Positions 52,313 to 61,589 of a stretch of 64,000 nucleotides of DNA are shown here, piece by piece. The first letter of the stretch is position 1. Each line of letters opens with the position of its first letter. The translations under genes were made by a program, and so were the position numbers. A model generated the notes under the pieces. The model saw only the letters and a program-made list of their open reading frames with translations. It was not told where the DNA came from and ran no database searches. Source of the DNA: Candidatus Sericytochromatia bacterium S15B-MN24 CBMW_12 (GTDB lineage Bacteria > Cyanobacteriota > Sericytochromatia > S15B-MN24 > UBA4093); contig DAZV01000036.1 of NCBI GenBank assembly GCA_002083825.1, positions 1 through 64,000 on the forward strand. Direction: 5' to 3'.

Positions 52313-53860
52313 TTATCGGCGGGGGAAGAAGCGTTTCGATTCGGCCCGGAGGTAGCATGCCAGGCGATCGCCCAGCGCGGCGATGGTGATCTGGGGGTTG
52401 ACCCCCAGGGACGTCGGGAAGAGGCTTCCATCGCAGACGAAGAGGTTTTCGAGCCCGTGAAGGCGTCCCCAGGAGTCGGTCGCCGACTTTCCCGGGTCCG
52501 CGCCCATGGCCGCGGTGCCCATCTGATGCGCGGAGAAAACGGCCATGCGATTCGGCTCGATGCGCAGGCGATCGATCTTCGGGAGGTCGGCCTCGCCGCG
52601 AATGACTAGGCCCTCGCTGTGAGGCACGATCACCTCGCGCGCGCCGGCCGCGAGGTAGATGCGGGCCAGCGCCCGCAGGCCCTTGCGGAACTTCTCCTGG
52701 TCCCGGGGATTGACCCAGTAGTCGATCTCGGGAAGGCCCCGGGAGTCGGCCCGGACCTCGCCTCGGCCGTCGTCGTGCAGCAGGACGATGGCCGCCGCCA
52801 TGCGGTCGTAGAGTCCCATGGCCTCGATGGCTGCCGGTCCCCAGCGGAAGAGGTTGGAGCCCATCATGCCGGGGTAGGCGAAGATGGACTCGATCAAGAT
52901 GCCTTCGGTTTCCAGGTCCGAGACGTAGGTGGTGAAGTGGATGCCCTGGTAGCTGTTCACCGCGTGGTCGAAGACGCCCACGGCCGCAGTGGTGGGGTGC
53001 AAGGTGAGGTTGCGACCGACGTGGGTGTTTCCGAGGCCGTTACGCTGCAGCAGAACCGGAGTGCTGACGGCTCCGCCCGAGACGCTGAAGACCTTGGCGC
53101 GAACGCGGAAGTGATGCTTGGTTCCGGTGGCCGGGTTGGAGAGGATGCCGCGCACGGCGGCGATGCGATCGCCCTCGCGATCGAACTCGGTTGCCTCGGC
53201 GTGGGGAAGGAGCTTCGCGCCGAAGTGGAGGGCGCGCGGGACGTAGGTGACCAGCATGCTTTGCTTGCGGTCGTAGGCGCAGCCCAGCATGCAGAACCCG
53301 GAGTTCAGGCACTGGGTACGGTTATGCTCGAAGATGCCGGCCTTCATCCCGAGCTTGGCGGCGCCCTCGAGAAGCAGGCGCCCATTTTTGGGGACGGCCG
53401 CCGGTGGGATGGGCTGGACGTTGAGGATGCGCCGGACCTTCGAGAGGCTTTGCCTCAAGTCCGCTAGGCGGATTCGGTCGATCCCGTGGTTCGAGGCCCA
53501 GTCTTCGAGGACGGATTCGGGCGGGTCGAAGCAGATGGCCCAGTTGACCGTCGTGCTTCCGCCCACGGTGCTGCCGTGAAGGACGGTGATGGCCCCGTCT
53601 TGGGTGGTTCGTGCCCCGCCTTCCTCGAAGAGCAGGGGCATCATGTCTCTTTCTTGCTGGTTGAAGGCCTTGCGGGTGTGGTAGCCGCCCTTCTCGAGGA
53701 TGACGACGGAGAGTCCCGCCTCGGCGAGTTCGCTGGCGAGGACGGCTCCGCCCGCGCCGGACCCTATCACGCAGACATCGGCCTCGAGATCTAGATCGCG
53801 GTTGTAGGCTGAATCGACCGTCGGCATCCAGTCGGTGATCGCATGGGGGATCGGGGTCAT
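52313..53860 (-). CDS. GMC-family FAD oxidoreductase
   Basis: A 515-residue flavoprotein. The FAD loop is VIGSGAGGAVLASELAEAG, with LHGSTVGGSTTVNWAICF as the GMC signature. The C-terminal active-site region has SAHQMGTAAMGADP and LFPTSLGVNPQITIAALG. It resembles alcohol/gluconate dehydrogenases more than oxidases. The start overlaps the stop of the Tat-exported gluconate-dehydrogenase subunit-3-like gene. It lacks its own signal and may be carried across by that partner. Confidence 0.92.
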   Translation of the reverse strand: MTPIPHAITDWMPTVDSAYNRDLDLEADVCVIGSGAGGAVLASELAEAGLSVVILEKGGYHTRKAFNQQERDMMPLLFEEGGARTTQDGAITVLHGSTVGGSTTVNWAICFDPPESVLEDWASNHGIDRIRLADLRQSLSKVRRILNVQPIPPAAVPKNGRLLLEGAAKLGMKAGIFEHNRTQCLNSGFCMLGCAYDRKQSMLVTYVPRALHFGAKLLPHAEATEFDREGDRIAAVRGILSNPATGTKHHFRVRAKVFSVSGGAVSTPVLLQRNGLGNTHVGRNLTLHPTTAAVGVFDHAVNSYQGIHFTTYVSDLETEGILIESIFAYPGMMGSNLFRWGPAAIEAMGLYDRMAAAIVLLHDDGRGEVRADSRGLPEIDYWVNPRDQEKFRKGLRALARIYLAAGAREVIVPHSEGLVIRGEADLPKIDRLRIEPNRMAVFSAHQMGTAAMGADPGKSATDSWGRLHGLENLFVCDGSLFPTSLGVNPQITIAALGDRLACYLRAESKRFFPRR

Positions 53861-54456
53861 CGGGGCATGCTCTCGAAGACGTGGGGGTTGGGATTGGCCG
53901 CGAGATTTCCCTGGTTGTCCATGCCGAGCCCGAAGTCGTAGCGGCCGATCCAGGGACCGGGATAGCCGATTTGCGGCCAGGAGGCGGGGTCCATGTAGAA
54001 GAGCATGGCGCTAATCTTGTTGAGAGCTACGAAGCCCTGCCTTTGCAGGCTGAGCGAGCTCTGCTGCCAAGACGAAAGGTAGGCGTCCTGGGCGGCGGCA
54101 TCCATCGCCGAGAAGGGCTGGAAGCGGAGGTTGAGCCAGGTGAGGTCTTCCAGGGAGTTGAGAAGCTGCTGGAGGTCGTGCTGGAGGCGAGGGTTGGCGG
54201 CGGCGAAGAGGCGATCGGCGGCGCTGGCGACCCCGACCTCGGCGGCTCCGACGCGCGAGGGAAGGGTGGGGAGGAGGCGCTTGGAGGCGGCGTCGAGGGC
54301 GGTCCATTCCTTGGGGGAAAGGAATTGGAGCGCGCGGTCGGGGTAACGGATCCGTTCACAACCGCCAAGCGCAAAGGAACCCGCAAGCCAGCCGGTGGAA
54401 AGGCCCAGGGCATTGCGGAGAAAGCGACGGCGGCTGATCCGGGGGATGTCGCTCAT
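53857..54456 (-). CDS. Gluconate 2-dehydrogenase subunit 3-like Tat protein
   Basis: A 199-residue exported protein. I start at ATG 54456 (MSDIPRISRRRFLRNALG), a twin-arginine signal; the signal's end GSFALGGC could also be lipidated. The mature part (LSPKEWTALDAASKRLLPT, VGVASAADRLFAAANP) matches the small subunit 3 family of membrane GMC dehydrogenases. It is coupled at both ends by ATGA overlaps to a 49-residue membrane protein and the GMC enzyme. No cytochrome c subunit is nearby. Confidence 0.85.
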   Translation of the reverse strand: MSDIPRISRRRFLRNALGLSTGWLAGSFALGGCERIRYPDRALQFLSPKEWTALDAASKRLLPTLPSRVGAAEVGVASAADRLFAAANPRLQHDLQQLLNSLEDLTWLNLRFQPFSAMDAAAQDAYLSSWQQSSLSLQRQGFVALNKISAMLFYMDPASWPQIGYPGPWIGRYDFGLGMDNQGNLAANPNPHVFESMPR

Positions 54457-54602
54457 GACTGGGGTGCGGCCTCGGCTGCGGCTTCTCGGGCGAGTCGCTC
54501 GGAACGCTTGGTGCGGATCATCGCGACCAAGGTGAAGAGGATCAGGGCCCAGCCGATGAGCGAGCTGACCAGAGCGACGATGGGAAGCCAGGAGGGGATC
54601 AT
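54453..54602 (-). CDS. 49-residue single-helix membrane protein
   Basis: From ATG 54602 (AAGGAG seven bases upstream) to TGA 54453: MIPSWLPIVALVSSLIGWAL, continuing ILFTLVAMIRTKRSERLARE, then an Ala/Glu tail. One membrane helix near the start is followed by a basic stop-transfer segment. The stop overlaps the start of the Tat gene. It is the first gene of a three-gene dehydrogenase operon and may be a membrane anchor; that role is inference. Confidence 0.75.
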   Translation of the reverse strand: MIPSWLPIVALVSSLIGWALILFTLVAMIRTKRSERLAREAAAEAAPQS

Positions 54603-54671
54603 CGGAAACTCCTTCAATCAAACGCGCCCCGTCTGCGAGGGGCCTGTCCATTATAGGCGTTCGGAGGGTTC

Positions 54672-54705
54672 CCGAAAAGAAAGAGGGAGGCGACAGCCTC
54701 CCTCT
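54672..54705 (-). terminator. Rho-independent terminator after icd
   Basis: On the minus strand AGAGGGAGGC, a 4-base loop and its complement are followed by TTCTTTTC, 16 bases after the icd stop. Confidence 0.92.
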
Positions 54706-54720
54706 CGACGATGGGATCGC

Positions 54721-55818
54721 TCAGGCGCGAGCGGGAATCCGCTGGAGCTTCTCGATGATCGCGTCGGCGAACTCGATGGTCGTGAGGCCCTTATCGACGT
54801 GGTTCGCGATCAGGTCGGGGGTGACCTTCTTCTCGCGGAGGCATTCGATGATGGCTTGTTCCATGCGCCGGGCGGCATCGGTCTCGCCGAGGTCCTTGAG
54901 CATCATGCTGGCCGAGAGCAACTGGGCGAGGGGGTTGGCGAGATTGGTGCCTGCGTACTTCGGGGCCGAGCCATGGGTGGGCTCGTAGACGGTGGCGGCG
55001 CTGCCGATGTTGGCACCCGGAGCCACTCCCAGACCGCCGATGAGGCCCGCGCCGATGTCCGAGAGGATGTCGCCGTAGAGGTTCTCGGTCACGATGACGT
55101 CGAAGGTCTCCGGACGGATCACCAACTGCATGCAGGTGTTGTCGACGATCAGGTCCTCCAGTTCGATCTGGGGGAAGTCCTGGGCAACCCGACGACCCAC
55201 CTCGAGGAAGAGGCCGTCGGTGAACTTCATGATGTTGGCTTTGTGGACGATCGTCACCTTCTTGCGGTTGTTCGCCACGGCATACTCGAAGGCGGCGCGC
55301 ACGATGCGCTCGGAACCCGACTCGGAGATGGGCTTGAGGGTAATGGCCGAGCCTGCCTTGATCTTCTTGTTGTAGAGGCGTTCGACGAGTTCGCGAACTA
55401 CCTGGACGCCTTCCGATTCCTTCTCGAACTCGAGGCCGGCGTAGGTATCCTCGGTATTCTCGCGGAAGATCACGAAGTCGACCTTGTCGAAGCGCGATGG
55501 GATACCCGGATAGAGCTTGCAGGGGCGAACGCAGGCGAAGAGATCGAGTTCCTGGCGCATCGCGACGTTGACCGAGCGGAAGCCGGTTCCGATGGGCGTG
55601 GTCAAGGGGCCCTTCAGGGCGATCTTGTTCCGCTTGATCGAGTCGATCACCGCCTGGGGCAGCGGGGTCGTATCACCGGTCCGAGCCATGTAATCGACAC
55701 CAGCGTCGTAACGCTCCCATTCGAAAACGACGCCCGTCGCTTCGAGAACGCGGACGGTCGCTTCGGTAATCTCGGGACCAATGCCGTCTCCGGGAATCAG
55801 GGTCACGCGGTAGGCCAT
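54721..55818 (-). CDS. icd: Isocitrate dehydrogenase (decarboxylating)
   Basis: A 365-residue beta-decarboxylating dehydrogenase of the TCA cycle. RSVNVAMRQELDLFACVRPC is the isocitrate-binding block, distinguishing it from isopropylmalate enzymes, and ENLYGDILSDIGAGLIGGLG holds the metal aspartates. The cofactor loop HGSAPKYAGTN has the Lys-Tyr pair of NADP-type enzymes, not the Asp-Ile of NAD types, so NADP+ is predicted. Homoisocitrate dehydrogenase remains an alternative. GGAGGAAC precedes the ATG; a strong terminator follows. Confidence 0.88.
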   Translation of the reverse strand: MAYRVTLIPGDGIGPEITEATVRVLEATGVVFEWERYDAGVDYMARTGDTTPLPQAVIDSIKRNKIALKGPLTTPIGTGFRSVNVAMRQELDLFACVRPCKLYPGIPSRFDKVDFVIFRENTEDTYAGLEFEKESEGVQVVRELVERLYNKKIKAGSAITLKPISESGSERIVRAAFEYAVANNRKKVTIVHKANIMKFTDGLFLEVGRRVAQDFPQIELEDLIVDNTCMQLVIRPETFDVIVTENLYGDILSDIGAGLIGGLGVAPGANIGSAATVYEPTHGSAPKYAGTNLANPLAQLLSASMMLKDLGETDAARRMEQAIIECLREKKVTPDLIANHVDKGLTTIEFADAIIEKLQRIPARA

Positions 55819-55955
55819 GAAGTTAGTTCCTCCATCATACTTGGCCGGGCCAAAGCCCGGTTGCTTCTCATTCTAAAATGATGCCACGCCCGAATTGGCT
55901 TGTCTAGGATATTATAACGATCGCATCCCCTCGTTAGGTCCTCGAAGGAGGCGGC

Positions 55956-56903
55956 ATGGCGGTTCACGCGCACTCCTGGAACGGCCTCGATGCTTGGTTT
56001 CTTGCCGATGATCGCCTGGAGGCCATCGTCCTGCCGACCCACGGCGGCAAGATCATTAGCCTGATCGACGTCGCGACGGGCCGGGACTGGCTCTGGAAAA
56101 ACCCCCACCTGCCCCTCAAGCTTCCCTCCCTCGATCGCGGCGACCAAGCCACCGCCTTCGTGAGGGAATACGACACCGGGGGATTCGACGAGTGCTTCCC
56201 GGCCGTGAGCGAAGGGCCTTATCCCTCGGCCCCATGGCATGATCGGCGCATCCCCGATCATGGCGTTCTCTGGGCCGCCGATTGGCATGCCGAAAAGGAG
56301 GCGGATACGCTCGTCATGGTCGCCCGGATGCGGCAATTTCCGATGCGCTTCGAGCGCCGCATCTCGCTGAGGGATGGCCGACTGCGGATCGATTACCAGG
56401 CCTCCAATCCGACCGACCATCCCTTTCCTTTCATCTGGAGCGCGCATCCGTTGCTGGCCCTGGAAGAGGGGATGCGGATCGATCTGCCGGTGGGTCATGG
56501 CATGGAGGTCTACGGGTCGGATAGGTTGGGCGATCGCCATACCCCCGTCATCTGGCCCCATGCCTCCGGCCTCGACCTCTCGCGAGTCGCGAACCGTGGG
56601 TATTCGGCCAAACTCGCGGGTTCCGCCCCCTCCCGCGGCTGGGTTGCCCTTGCACTCCGAGATCGTAGCCTTCGGATCGCATACGATCCCCATGACGTCA
56701 CGGACCTGGGCCTCTGGCTCAACATGGGAGGCTGGTCTCCCCATTCCGACTTTGCGCCATACTTCAACCTGGGCCTCGAACCATGCATCGGCTGGGGTGA
56801 CGACCTGGCTTACGCCGTATCCCATGGGCTGAGCCATGGCACCTTGCCCCCTCGCGGGGAGCGCCGTTGGTGGTTGGAACTCAACTTCGAGACCGGGGGC
56901 TGA
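55956..56903 (+). CDS. Aldose-1-epimerase-like (galactose mutarotase fold) protein
   Basis: A 315-residue cytosolic protein with GAAGGAGGCGGC before the ATG. The beta-sandwich pattern AIVLPTHGGKIISLIDVATG, the GGFDECFPAV segment, SNPTDHPFPFIWSAHPLLAL (histidine) and FAPYFNLGLEPCIGWGDDL (glutamate) fit the mutarotase superfamily. It may epimerise or bind a sugar; the exact substrate is unclear. Confidence 0.78.
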   Translation: MAVHAHSWNGLDAWFLADDRLEAIVLPTHGGKIISLIDVATGRDWLWKNPHLPLKLPSLDRGDQATAFVREYDTGGFDECFPAVSEGPYPSAPWHDRRIPDHGVLWAADWHAEKEADTLVMVARMRQFPMRFERRISLRDGRLRIDYQASNPTDHPFPFIWSAHPLLALEEGMRIDLPVGHGMEVYGSDRLGDRHTPVIWPHASGLDLSRVANRGYSAKLAGSAPSRGWVALALRDRSLRIAYDPHDVTDLGLWLNMGGWSPHSDFAPYFNLGLEPCIGWGDDLAYAVSHGLSHGTLPPRGERRWWLELNFETGG

Positions 56904-56992
56904 GCGGCCATCACCTTGCGTTTCACGCCCGAAGCGTCAATGATGAGAGGAGCGATTGAGCTGGCCGTCCCCGGAGATGGAGGTAATCCGCC

Positions 56993-57487
56993 ATGATCAA
57001 GATTCTCTTCGTTTGTCTCGGAAACATCTGTCGTTCCCCCCTGGGCGAGGGGATGTTTCGCCACCTGGTGGCCGAGAGCGGTCTCGAAGATTGCTTCGCT
57101 ATCGATTCGGCCGGAACCGGCAACTGGCATGTCGGCGCGTCCCCGCACGCGGACTCCCAGCGCGTGGCCTTGCAGCGCGGGGTGAACATCGCCGAGCAGC
57201 GGGCCCGGCAGATCACGCCGCTCGACCTCAGCGAGTTCGATTACCTGATCGCGATGGATTCCTCCAACAAGGAAGGGATCCTGGCCCTGGATCCGAGCGG
57301 GCGCTTTTCGCAAAAGGTCAAGCTCATGCTCGAGTATCATCCGACATGCGGGTTAACGGACGTTCCGGACCCCTACTTCGGGGGTCCGGAAGGTTTCAAT
57401 CCGGTGCTGGACATGATCGAGGAGGCGTCGCGCAATCTCCTCGCCGAGATTCTTAGCGAGCGGAACCTGCGAGCGCGGGGGCGCTGA
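56993..57487 (+). CDS. Low-molecular-weight protein-tyrosine phosphatase
   Basis: A 164-residue phosphatase with the P-loop [15 protein letters not shown] (catalytic Cys and Arg) and the general-acid motif DPYFGG. GGAGG lies upstream of the ATG. Such enzymes remove phosphate from tyrosine kinases of envelope polysaccharide systems or from small molecules. The 3' end overlaps the convergent nadA by 35 bases. Confidence 0.93.
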   Translation: MIKILFVCLGNICRSPLGEGMFRHLVAESGLEDCFAIDSAGTGNWHVGASPHADSQRVALQRGVNIAEQRARQITPLDLSEFDYLIAMDSSNKEGILALDPSGRFSQKVKLMLEYHPTCGLTDVPDPYFGGPEGFNPVLDMIEEASRNLLAEILSERNLRARGR

Positions 57488-58427
57488 GATCCAGCATCCG
57501 CTGGAGAGGCGCGAGGGCTCGTAGGCGAAGGCCTTCGGGCATCGTGACCTCGGGGGTCATGTCTCGCATGCAGAGGTAAAGCTTCTCCAGCGTGTTGAGG
57601 CGCATGAAGGGGCACTCGTTGCAGGCGCAGGTCTCGTCCTTGGGCGGAGCGGCGATGAGCACGGCTTGCGGGCAGTCTTTTCTCATCTGGTGCATGATGC
57701 CGGGCTCGGTGGCCACGATGAACGATCCGCGCGGGTGCTTGCGAACGTGATCCCGCAGGGCCTGAGTCGAGCCGATCACGTCCGCCAGTGCAAGCACCGA
57801 TTCCTCGCATTCGGGGTGGGCGATCACGGTGGCGTCGGGATGCTGGACCTTGAGCGCGGTGATGCGCCGGGCCGAGAAGGTTTCGTGAACGATGCACGAA
57901 CCCTGCCAGAGCACCATGTCGCGGCCGGTCTGCTTGATGAGGTAACGGCCGAGATTTTGATCGGGGGCGAAGATGATGCCGCGATCCAGCGGGATGCTGT
58001 TGATCATGCGAACGGCGTTACTGGAGGTGCAGATGAGGTCGCTCATGGCCTTGACCTCGGCGGAGCAGTTGATGTAGCTCACCACCGCATGGTCGGGGTA
58101 CTGTTCCTTGAGCGCGGCCAGGCCCTCGGGAGGGCAGCTATCGGCCAGCGAGCATCCCGCAGCGAGATCCGGCAGCAAGACGGTCTTGCCCGGGTTGATG
58201 ATCTTGGCGCCCTCCGCCATGAAGTGGACACCGGCGAAGACGATGACGTCAGCCTCGGTCTTGGCGGCAGCCTGGGCAAGCGCCAGCGAATCTCCGATGA
58301 AATCCGCCACGTCCTGGATATCGGGATCCTGGTAATAATGGGCCAGGATGACGGCATTGCGCTCTTGCTTGAGTTCCGCAATCGCCTCGAAGAGATCGAG
58401 GTTCGGATCGATGGATTTTTGCATCAC
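57453..58427 (-). CDS. nadA: Quinolinate synthase
   Basis: A 324-residue 4Fe-4S enzyme that condenses iminoaspartate and dihydroxyacetone phosphate to quinolinate for [23 protein letters not shown] opens the protein; cluster or conserved cysteines lie in [26 protein letters not shown] and [20 protein letters not shown]. No nadB or nadC is adjacent. Its end overlaps the phosphatase gene on the other strand. Confidence 0.96.
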   Translation of the reverse strand: MMQKSIDPNLDLFEAIAELKQERNAVILAHYYQDPDIQDVADFIGDSLALAQAAAKTEADVIVFAGVHFMAEGAKIINPGKTVLLPDLAAGCSLADSCPPEGLAALKEQYPDHAVVSYINCSAEVKAMSDLICTSSNAVRMINSIPLDRGIIFAPDQNLGRYLIKQTGRDMVLWQGSCIVHETFSARRITALKVQHPDATVIAHPECEESVLALADVIGSTQALRDHVRKHPRGSFIVATEPGIMHQMRKDCPQAVLIAAPPKDETCACNECPFMRLNTLEKLYLCMRDMTPEVTMPEGLRLRALAPLQRMLDLSAPALAGSAR

Positions 58428-58532
58428 GGCTCTCTAAAAACCTTTCGCGGGGTGCCTCCCCGCACCATTAATGACCCAGTTTACCGTGGTTTCAGGGTTT
58501 TGGGAATGAGCTTGCTCACGCCGGCATGCGGG

Positions 58533-58853
58533 TCAGAACGGGCGGTTAAGTTTGGACAAGCGATCGAACATCTTCTGCAGCCTGGTGAGCTGGTTTCCGA
58601 CCTTGGAGAGCTCGACGTGATCGGTGGGTTTCTCCAGCAACTTGGCAAGCATGCGGCTGGCTTCCGCCATCTTTCGCCGCAGGGAGAGGGCTTCCTCGAT
58701 ATCGTCGAGTTCGGTTTTGTTCTGCTTTTCCGGAATCTTTCCCAGCAGGTCTTCGAGTGACGGGTGCCTGAACATGCCCTTCTCGAACTTGAGAAAGTCG
58801 TCATGCTTGGTGTTGCCGGGATCGTTCTTGGGATCGTTCTTGGGATCGGTCAT
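58533..58853 (-). CDS. Small coiled-coil protein, unknown function
   Basis: A 106-residue hydrophilic protein; GAGG precedes the ATG. The N-terminus MTDPKNDPKNDPG stems from a 12-bp DNA repeat. Residues about 40-105 are highly charged and helical (LDDIEEALSLRRKMAEASRM, VGNQLTRLQKMFDRLSKL), likely a coiled coil. No known family. Confidence 0.65.
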   Translation of the reverse strand: MTDPKNDPKNDPGNTKHDDFLKFEKGMFRHPSLEDLLGKIPEKQNKTELDDIEEALSLRRKMAEASRMLAKLLEKPTDHVELSKVGNQLTRLQKMFDRLSKLNRPF

Positions 58854-58988
58854 GGGGGGGCCTCGTCAAAGTCGGAAACGCATGTCTTTCGGAGGGACGT
58901 TCGCCAGCGGGGAAAGGGTCCGCCGCCCGCCCCACCATGATACCAATACCCATGGTATCCTGCTAATCGCCCGCGTGGAGGGGATTGG

Positions 58989-59339
58989 ATGCAGCCTGTT
59001 AAACTCATGATCGAGGTCCAGAGCGACTTGGAAGGAATCCGGCGCTTTCTCCTGGGCATGGCCCCGAAACTAGAGAGCCGACAGCCGGGCATCACCGCCC
59101 AGCTTCAACAGGCCGATCTCAATCACCCCATGGTCATGCCCACCCGAGGCGGCGACGCCATCACCGTGCTCTTGGAGCCCCGTGGCGAACGGACGGCCAT
59201 CAAGGTGAGCATTCAGCCCGCCTTGCGTTCACGTTCCAGGTGGGCCGCCGGTTTTTGGCGATGGCGTAACAGATGGGTCGGCCGAATCGTCCTCAAGCGC
59301 TTGCGACCTGCCATCGAGCGGGCCGCGAAGCACCAATAG
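58989..59339 (+). CDS. Small basic protein, unknown function
   Basis: A 116-residue protein with GGAGGGGATTGG before the ATG. The first 80 residues look like a mixed alpha/beta fold (LMIEVQSDLEGIRRFLLGMA, GDAITVLLEPRGERTAIKVS); the C-terminus is strongly basic with Trp and Arg (RSRSRWAAGFWRWRNRWVG), possibly membrane- or nucleic-acid-associated. dedA follows 9 bases later, so they are probably cotranscribed. Confidence 0.65.
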   Translation: MQPVKLMIEVQSDLEGIRRFLLGMAPKLESRQPGITAQLQQADLNHPMVMPTRGGDAITVLLEPRGERTAIKVSIQPALRSRSRWAAGFWRWRNRWVGRIVLKRLRPAIERAAKHQ

Positions 59340-59348
59340 GAGTACCCC

Positions 59349-59990
59349 ATGGATCTCATTCTTCTGCTGGTCGACTTCATTCTCCACTTCGACGAGCACC
59401 TGCGACAGATCATCCTCAATTACGGGACCCTCACCTACCTCTTCCTCTTCCTCATCATTTTCTGCGAGACCGGTCTGGTCGTGACGCCGTTCCTGCCGGG
59501 AGATTCCCTGCTCTTCGCCGCAGGAGCCTTTGCAGCGGCGGGGTCCCTCGAGGTAGGCCTACTCTTCGCGCTGCTCTTCGCCGCTGCGGTGCTCGGGGAC
59601 TCATGCAACTATGGGATTGGCCGCACCCTAGGGCAGAGAGTGACGGACTCGAACGTGATCAAGTCCGAGCATATCGAAAAGACGCATCGGTACTTCGAGA
59701 AGTACGGCGGCAAGACCCTCATCATCGCGCGCTTCGCGCCCTTTCTTCGGACCTTCGCGCCCTTCGTCGCGGGCGTGGGACGAATGACCTACCGTCGCTT
59801 TCTGAGCTTTAGCCTGGCGGGGGGCTTCCTTTGGATCGGGCTCTTCACCTTCGGGGGCTACTTCTTCGGAAATCTTCCGGTGATCAAGGAAAACTTCAAG
59901 CTGATTATCCTCGGGGTGATCGTCGTTTCGTTGCTGCCGAGCGTGATCGAGCTGCTCCGCCATCGCCTGAAGCCCGTGAAAACGCCTTGA
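59349..59990 (+). CDS. DedA family membrane protein (VTT domain)
   Basis: A 213-residue inner-membrane protein of the DedA/SNARE-associated family, several members of which flip lipids such as undecaprenyl phosphate or phosphatidylethanolamine. Motifs: ETGLVVTPFLPGDSLLF, GDSCNYGIGRTLGQR and ARFAPFLRTFAPFVAGVGRM. AGGAG lies before the ATG. Confidence 0.93.
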   Translation: MDLILLLVDFILHFDEHLRQIILNYGTLTYLFLFLIIFCETGLVVTPFLPGDSLLFAAGAFAAAGSLEVGLLFALLFAAAVLGDSCNYGIGRTLGQRVTDSNVIKSEHIEKTHRYFEKYGGKTLIIARFAPFLRTFAPFVAGVGRMTYRRFLSFSLAGGFLWIGLFTFGGYFFGNLPVIKENFKLIILGVIVVSLLPSVIELLRHRLKPVKTP

Positions 59991-60071
59991 TCGAACGGCT
60001 CGCTTGCCGCTAGAATGAGGCAGGCGTTCGGAACAGCCCTGGAGGACACTCGGGGGCGTGAAAGGAAAGTC

Positions 60072-60341
60072 GTGCATCAGCTGGGACTCTCGGCTGCCGA
60101 TGTCGTGGCCCTCGTTCACCGGGAAACGGATACCTGGACCGATAAGCTGGAGACGTTCGTCAATGCCAACCGGCACGCCGGCTTGGATTCCGAACGGGCC
60201 CAGCAGTTGGCCATGATCCAGTATCTTCACGAGTTCTCTGCGGCCCTGCTCGAAGCGAACAACCGGAAAATCGCGGCCGACCTCATTCGCCTCGGGGTGC
60301 TACACGGCACCATCAGCCGTGGCGGCGAAGCGACCTTTTAA
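60072..60341 (+). CDS. Small helical protein, unknown function
   Basis: An 89-residue protein starting at GTG 60072 after AAAGGAAAG; the frame could begin 19 codons earlier at an ATG that lacks a ribosome site. It is helical and charged (ALVHRETDTWTDKLETFVNA, QYLHEFSAALLEANNRKIAA). It precedes the nucleoside transporter genes by 18 bases and is probably cotranscribed with them. Confidence 0.6.
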   Translation: MHQLGLSAADVVALVHRETDTWTDKLETFVNANRHAGLDSERAQQLAMIQYLHEFSAALLEANNRKIAADLIRLGVLHGTISRGGEATF

Positions 60342-60359
60342 GAAAGGGCCCCCCTCCGT

Positions 60360-61580
60360 ATGCACAAGCTTATCGGGATCGTCGGCATCTTGGCGATTCT
60401 TGGGATTGCGTTCGCCCTGTCCACCAACCGACGTGCGATCAAGCCCCGGATCATCCTCTGGGGCCTCGGCATGCAGCTGGCTCTCGCGATCTTCATCCTC
60501 AAGATTCCCCTCGGTCACAAGATCTTCGATCTCTTGGGCGCGGGCGTGACCAAGATTCTCGACTTCACCAAGGTCGGGAGTTCCTTCGTCTTCGGAGACC
60601 TGGTCACCAAGCTCGATTCCTTCGGGTTCATCTTCGCCTTCCAGGTACTCCCCGCCATCGTCTTCGTCGGAAGCCTGATGGGCATCGCCTACTACCTCGG
60701 CATCATGCAGTTCATCGTCAACATCGTCGCCAAGGTCATGGTCAAGACGATGGGCACCTCCGGTGCGGAGAGCCTCTCGGCGGTCGGAACCGTTTTCGTC
60801 GGCCAGAGCGAGGCGCCGCTTCTCATCAAGCCCTACATTCCCGACATGACCCGTTCGGAGTTGATGGCCATCATGACCGGCGGCATGGCCACCATCGCCG
60901 GCTCGATGATGGCGGCCTACATCGGCATGCTGGGTTCCGAATGGGCCCCTCATCTCCTGGCCGCCTCCATCATGGGCGCCCCCGCGGGACTGGTCATGGC
61001 CAAGATCATGGTCCCCGAGACCGAGGAACCCAAGACCGCAGGCGGCGTCACGCTCTCGACGGAGCGCACGGAATCCTCCATCATCGAGGCGGCCGCCAAG
61101 GGCGCCGGTGACGGCATGCACCTGGCCTTCATCGTCGGCGCCATGCTTCTTGCCTTCATCTCCTTGATCGCGCTCATCAATGCGGGCTTCGGCATCTTCC
61201 ACACCTCGTTGGAGCAACTGCTGGGCTATCTCTTCGCGCCGCTGGCCTTCCTGATGGGTGTGCCCTGGAGCGACGCCAACACGGTGGGAAGCCTGCTGGG
61301 CCAGAAGATCGTTCTCAACGAGTTCGTGGCCTATTCCAGCCTTTCGAATATCCTGGAAGGAAAGGTGGCCGGCGTGGTCCTTTCGGCTCAGGCTGCGACG
61401 ATCGCGACCTACGCCCTCTGCGGCTTCGCCAATTTCAGCTCTATCGCCATCAATATCGGCTGCATCGGCGGTATCGCGCCCAGTCGTCGCGGTGAACTGG
61501 CCCAGCTCGGCATGCGTGCGATGATTGCCGGTGCCCTCGCCTCCTGCATGACCGCGACCATCGCGGGCCTGCTGCGATAG
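60360..61580 (+). CDS. nupC: Concentrative nucleoside transporter, copy 1
   Basis: A 406-residue CNT-family sodium- or proton-coupled nucleoside importer. The substrate-binding motif VGQSEAPLLIKPYIPDMTRS has the canonical GQ-S/T-E-A-P, with GGMATIAGSMMAAYI and CGFANFSSIAINIGCIGG in the second half. About eight helices plus re-entrant loops are expected. A paralogue follows 9 bases later, then an adenosine deaminase, pointing to purine nucleoside salvage. Confidence 0.94.
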   Translation: MHKLIGIVGILAILGIAFALSTNRRAIKPRIILWGLGMQLALAIFILKIPLGHKIFDLLGAGVTKILDFTKVGSSFVFGDLVTKLDSFGFIFAFQVLPAIVFVGSLMGIAYYLGIMQFIVNIVAKVMVKTMGTSGAESLSAVGTVFVGQSEAPLLIKPYIPDMTRSELMAIMTGGMATIAGSMMAAYIGMLGSEWAPHLLAASIMGAPAGLVMAKIMVPETEEPKTAGGVTLSTERTESSIIEAAAKGAGDGMHLAFIVGAMLLAFISLIALINAGFGIFHTSLEQLLGYLFAPLAFLMGVPWSDANTVGSLLGQKIVLNEFVAYSSLSNILEGKVAGVVLSAQAATIATYALCGFANFSSIAINIGCIGGIAPSRRGELAQLGMRAMIAGALASCMTATIAGLLR

Positions 61581-61589
61581 GAGGCCCCG

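Noticed and set aside
53881-55881. 666-codon plus-strand frame
   Set aside because: Runs antisense through three real genes and a terminator; composition is typical of a shadow frame.
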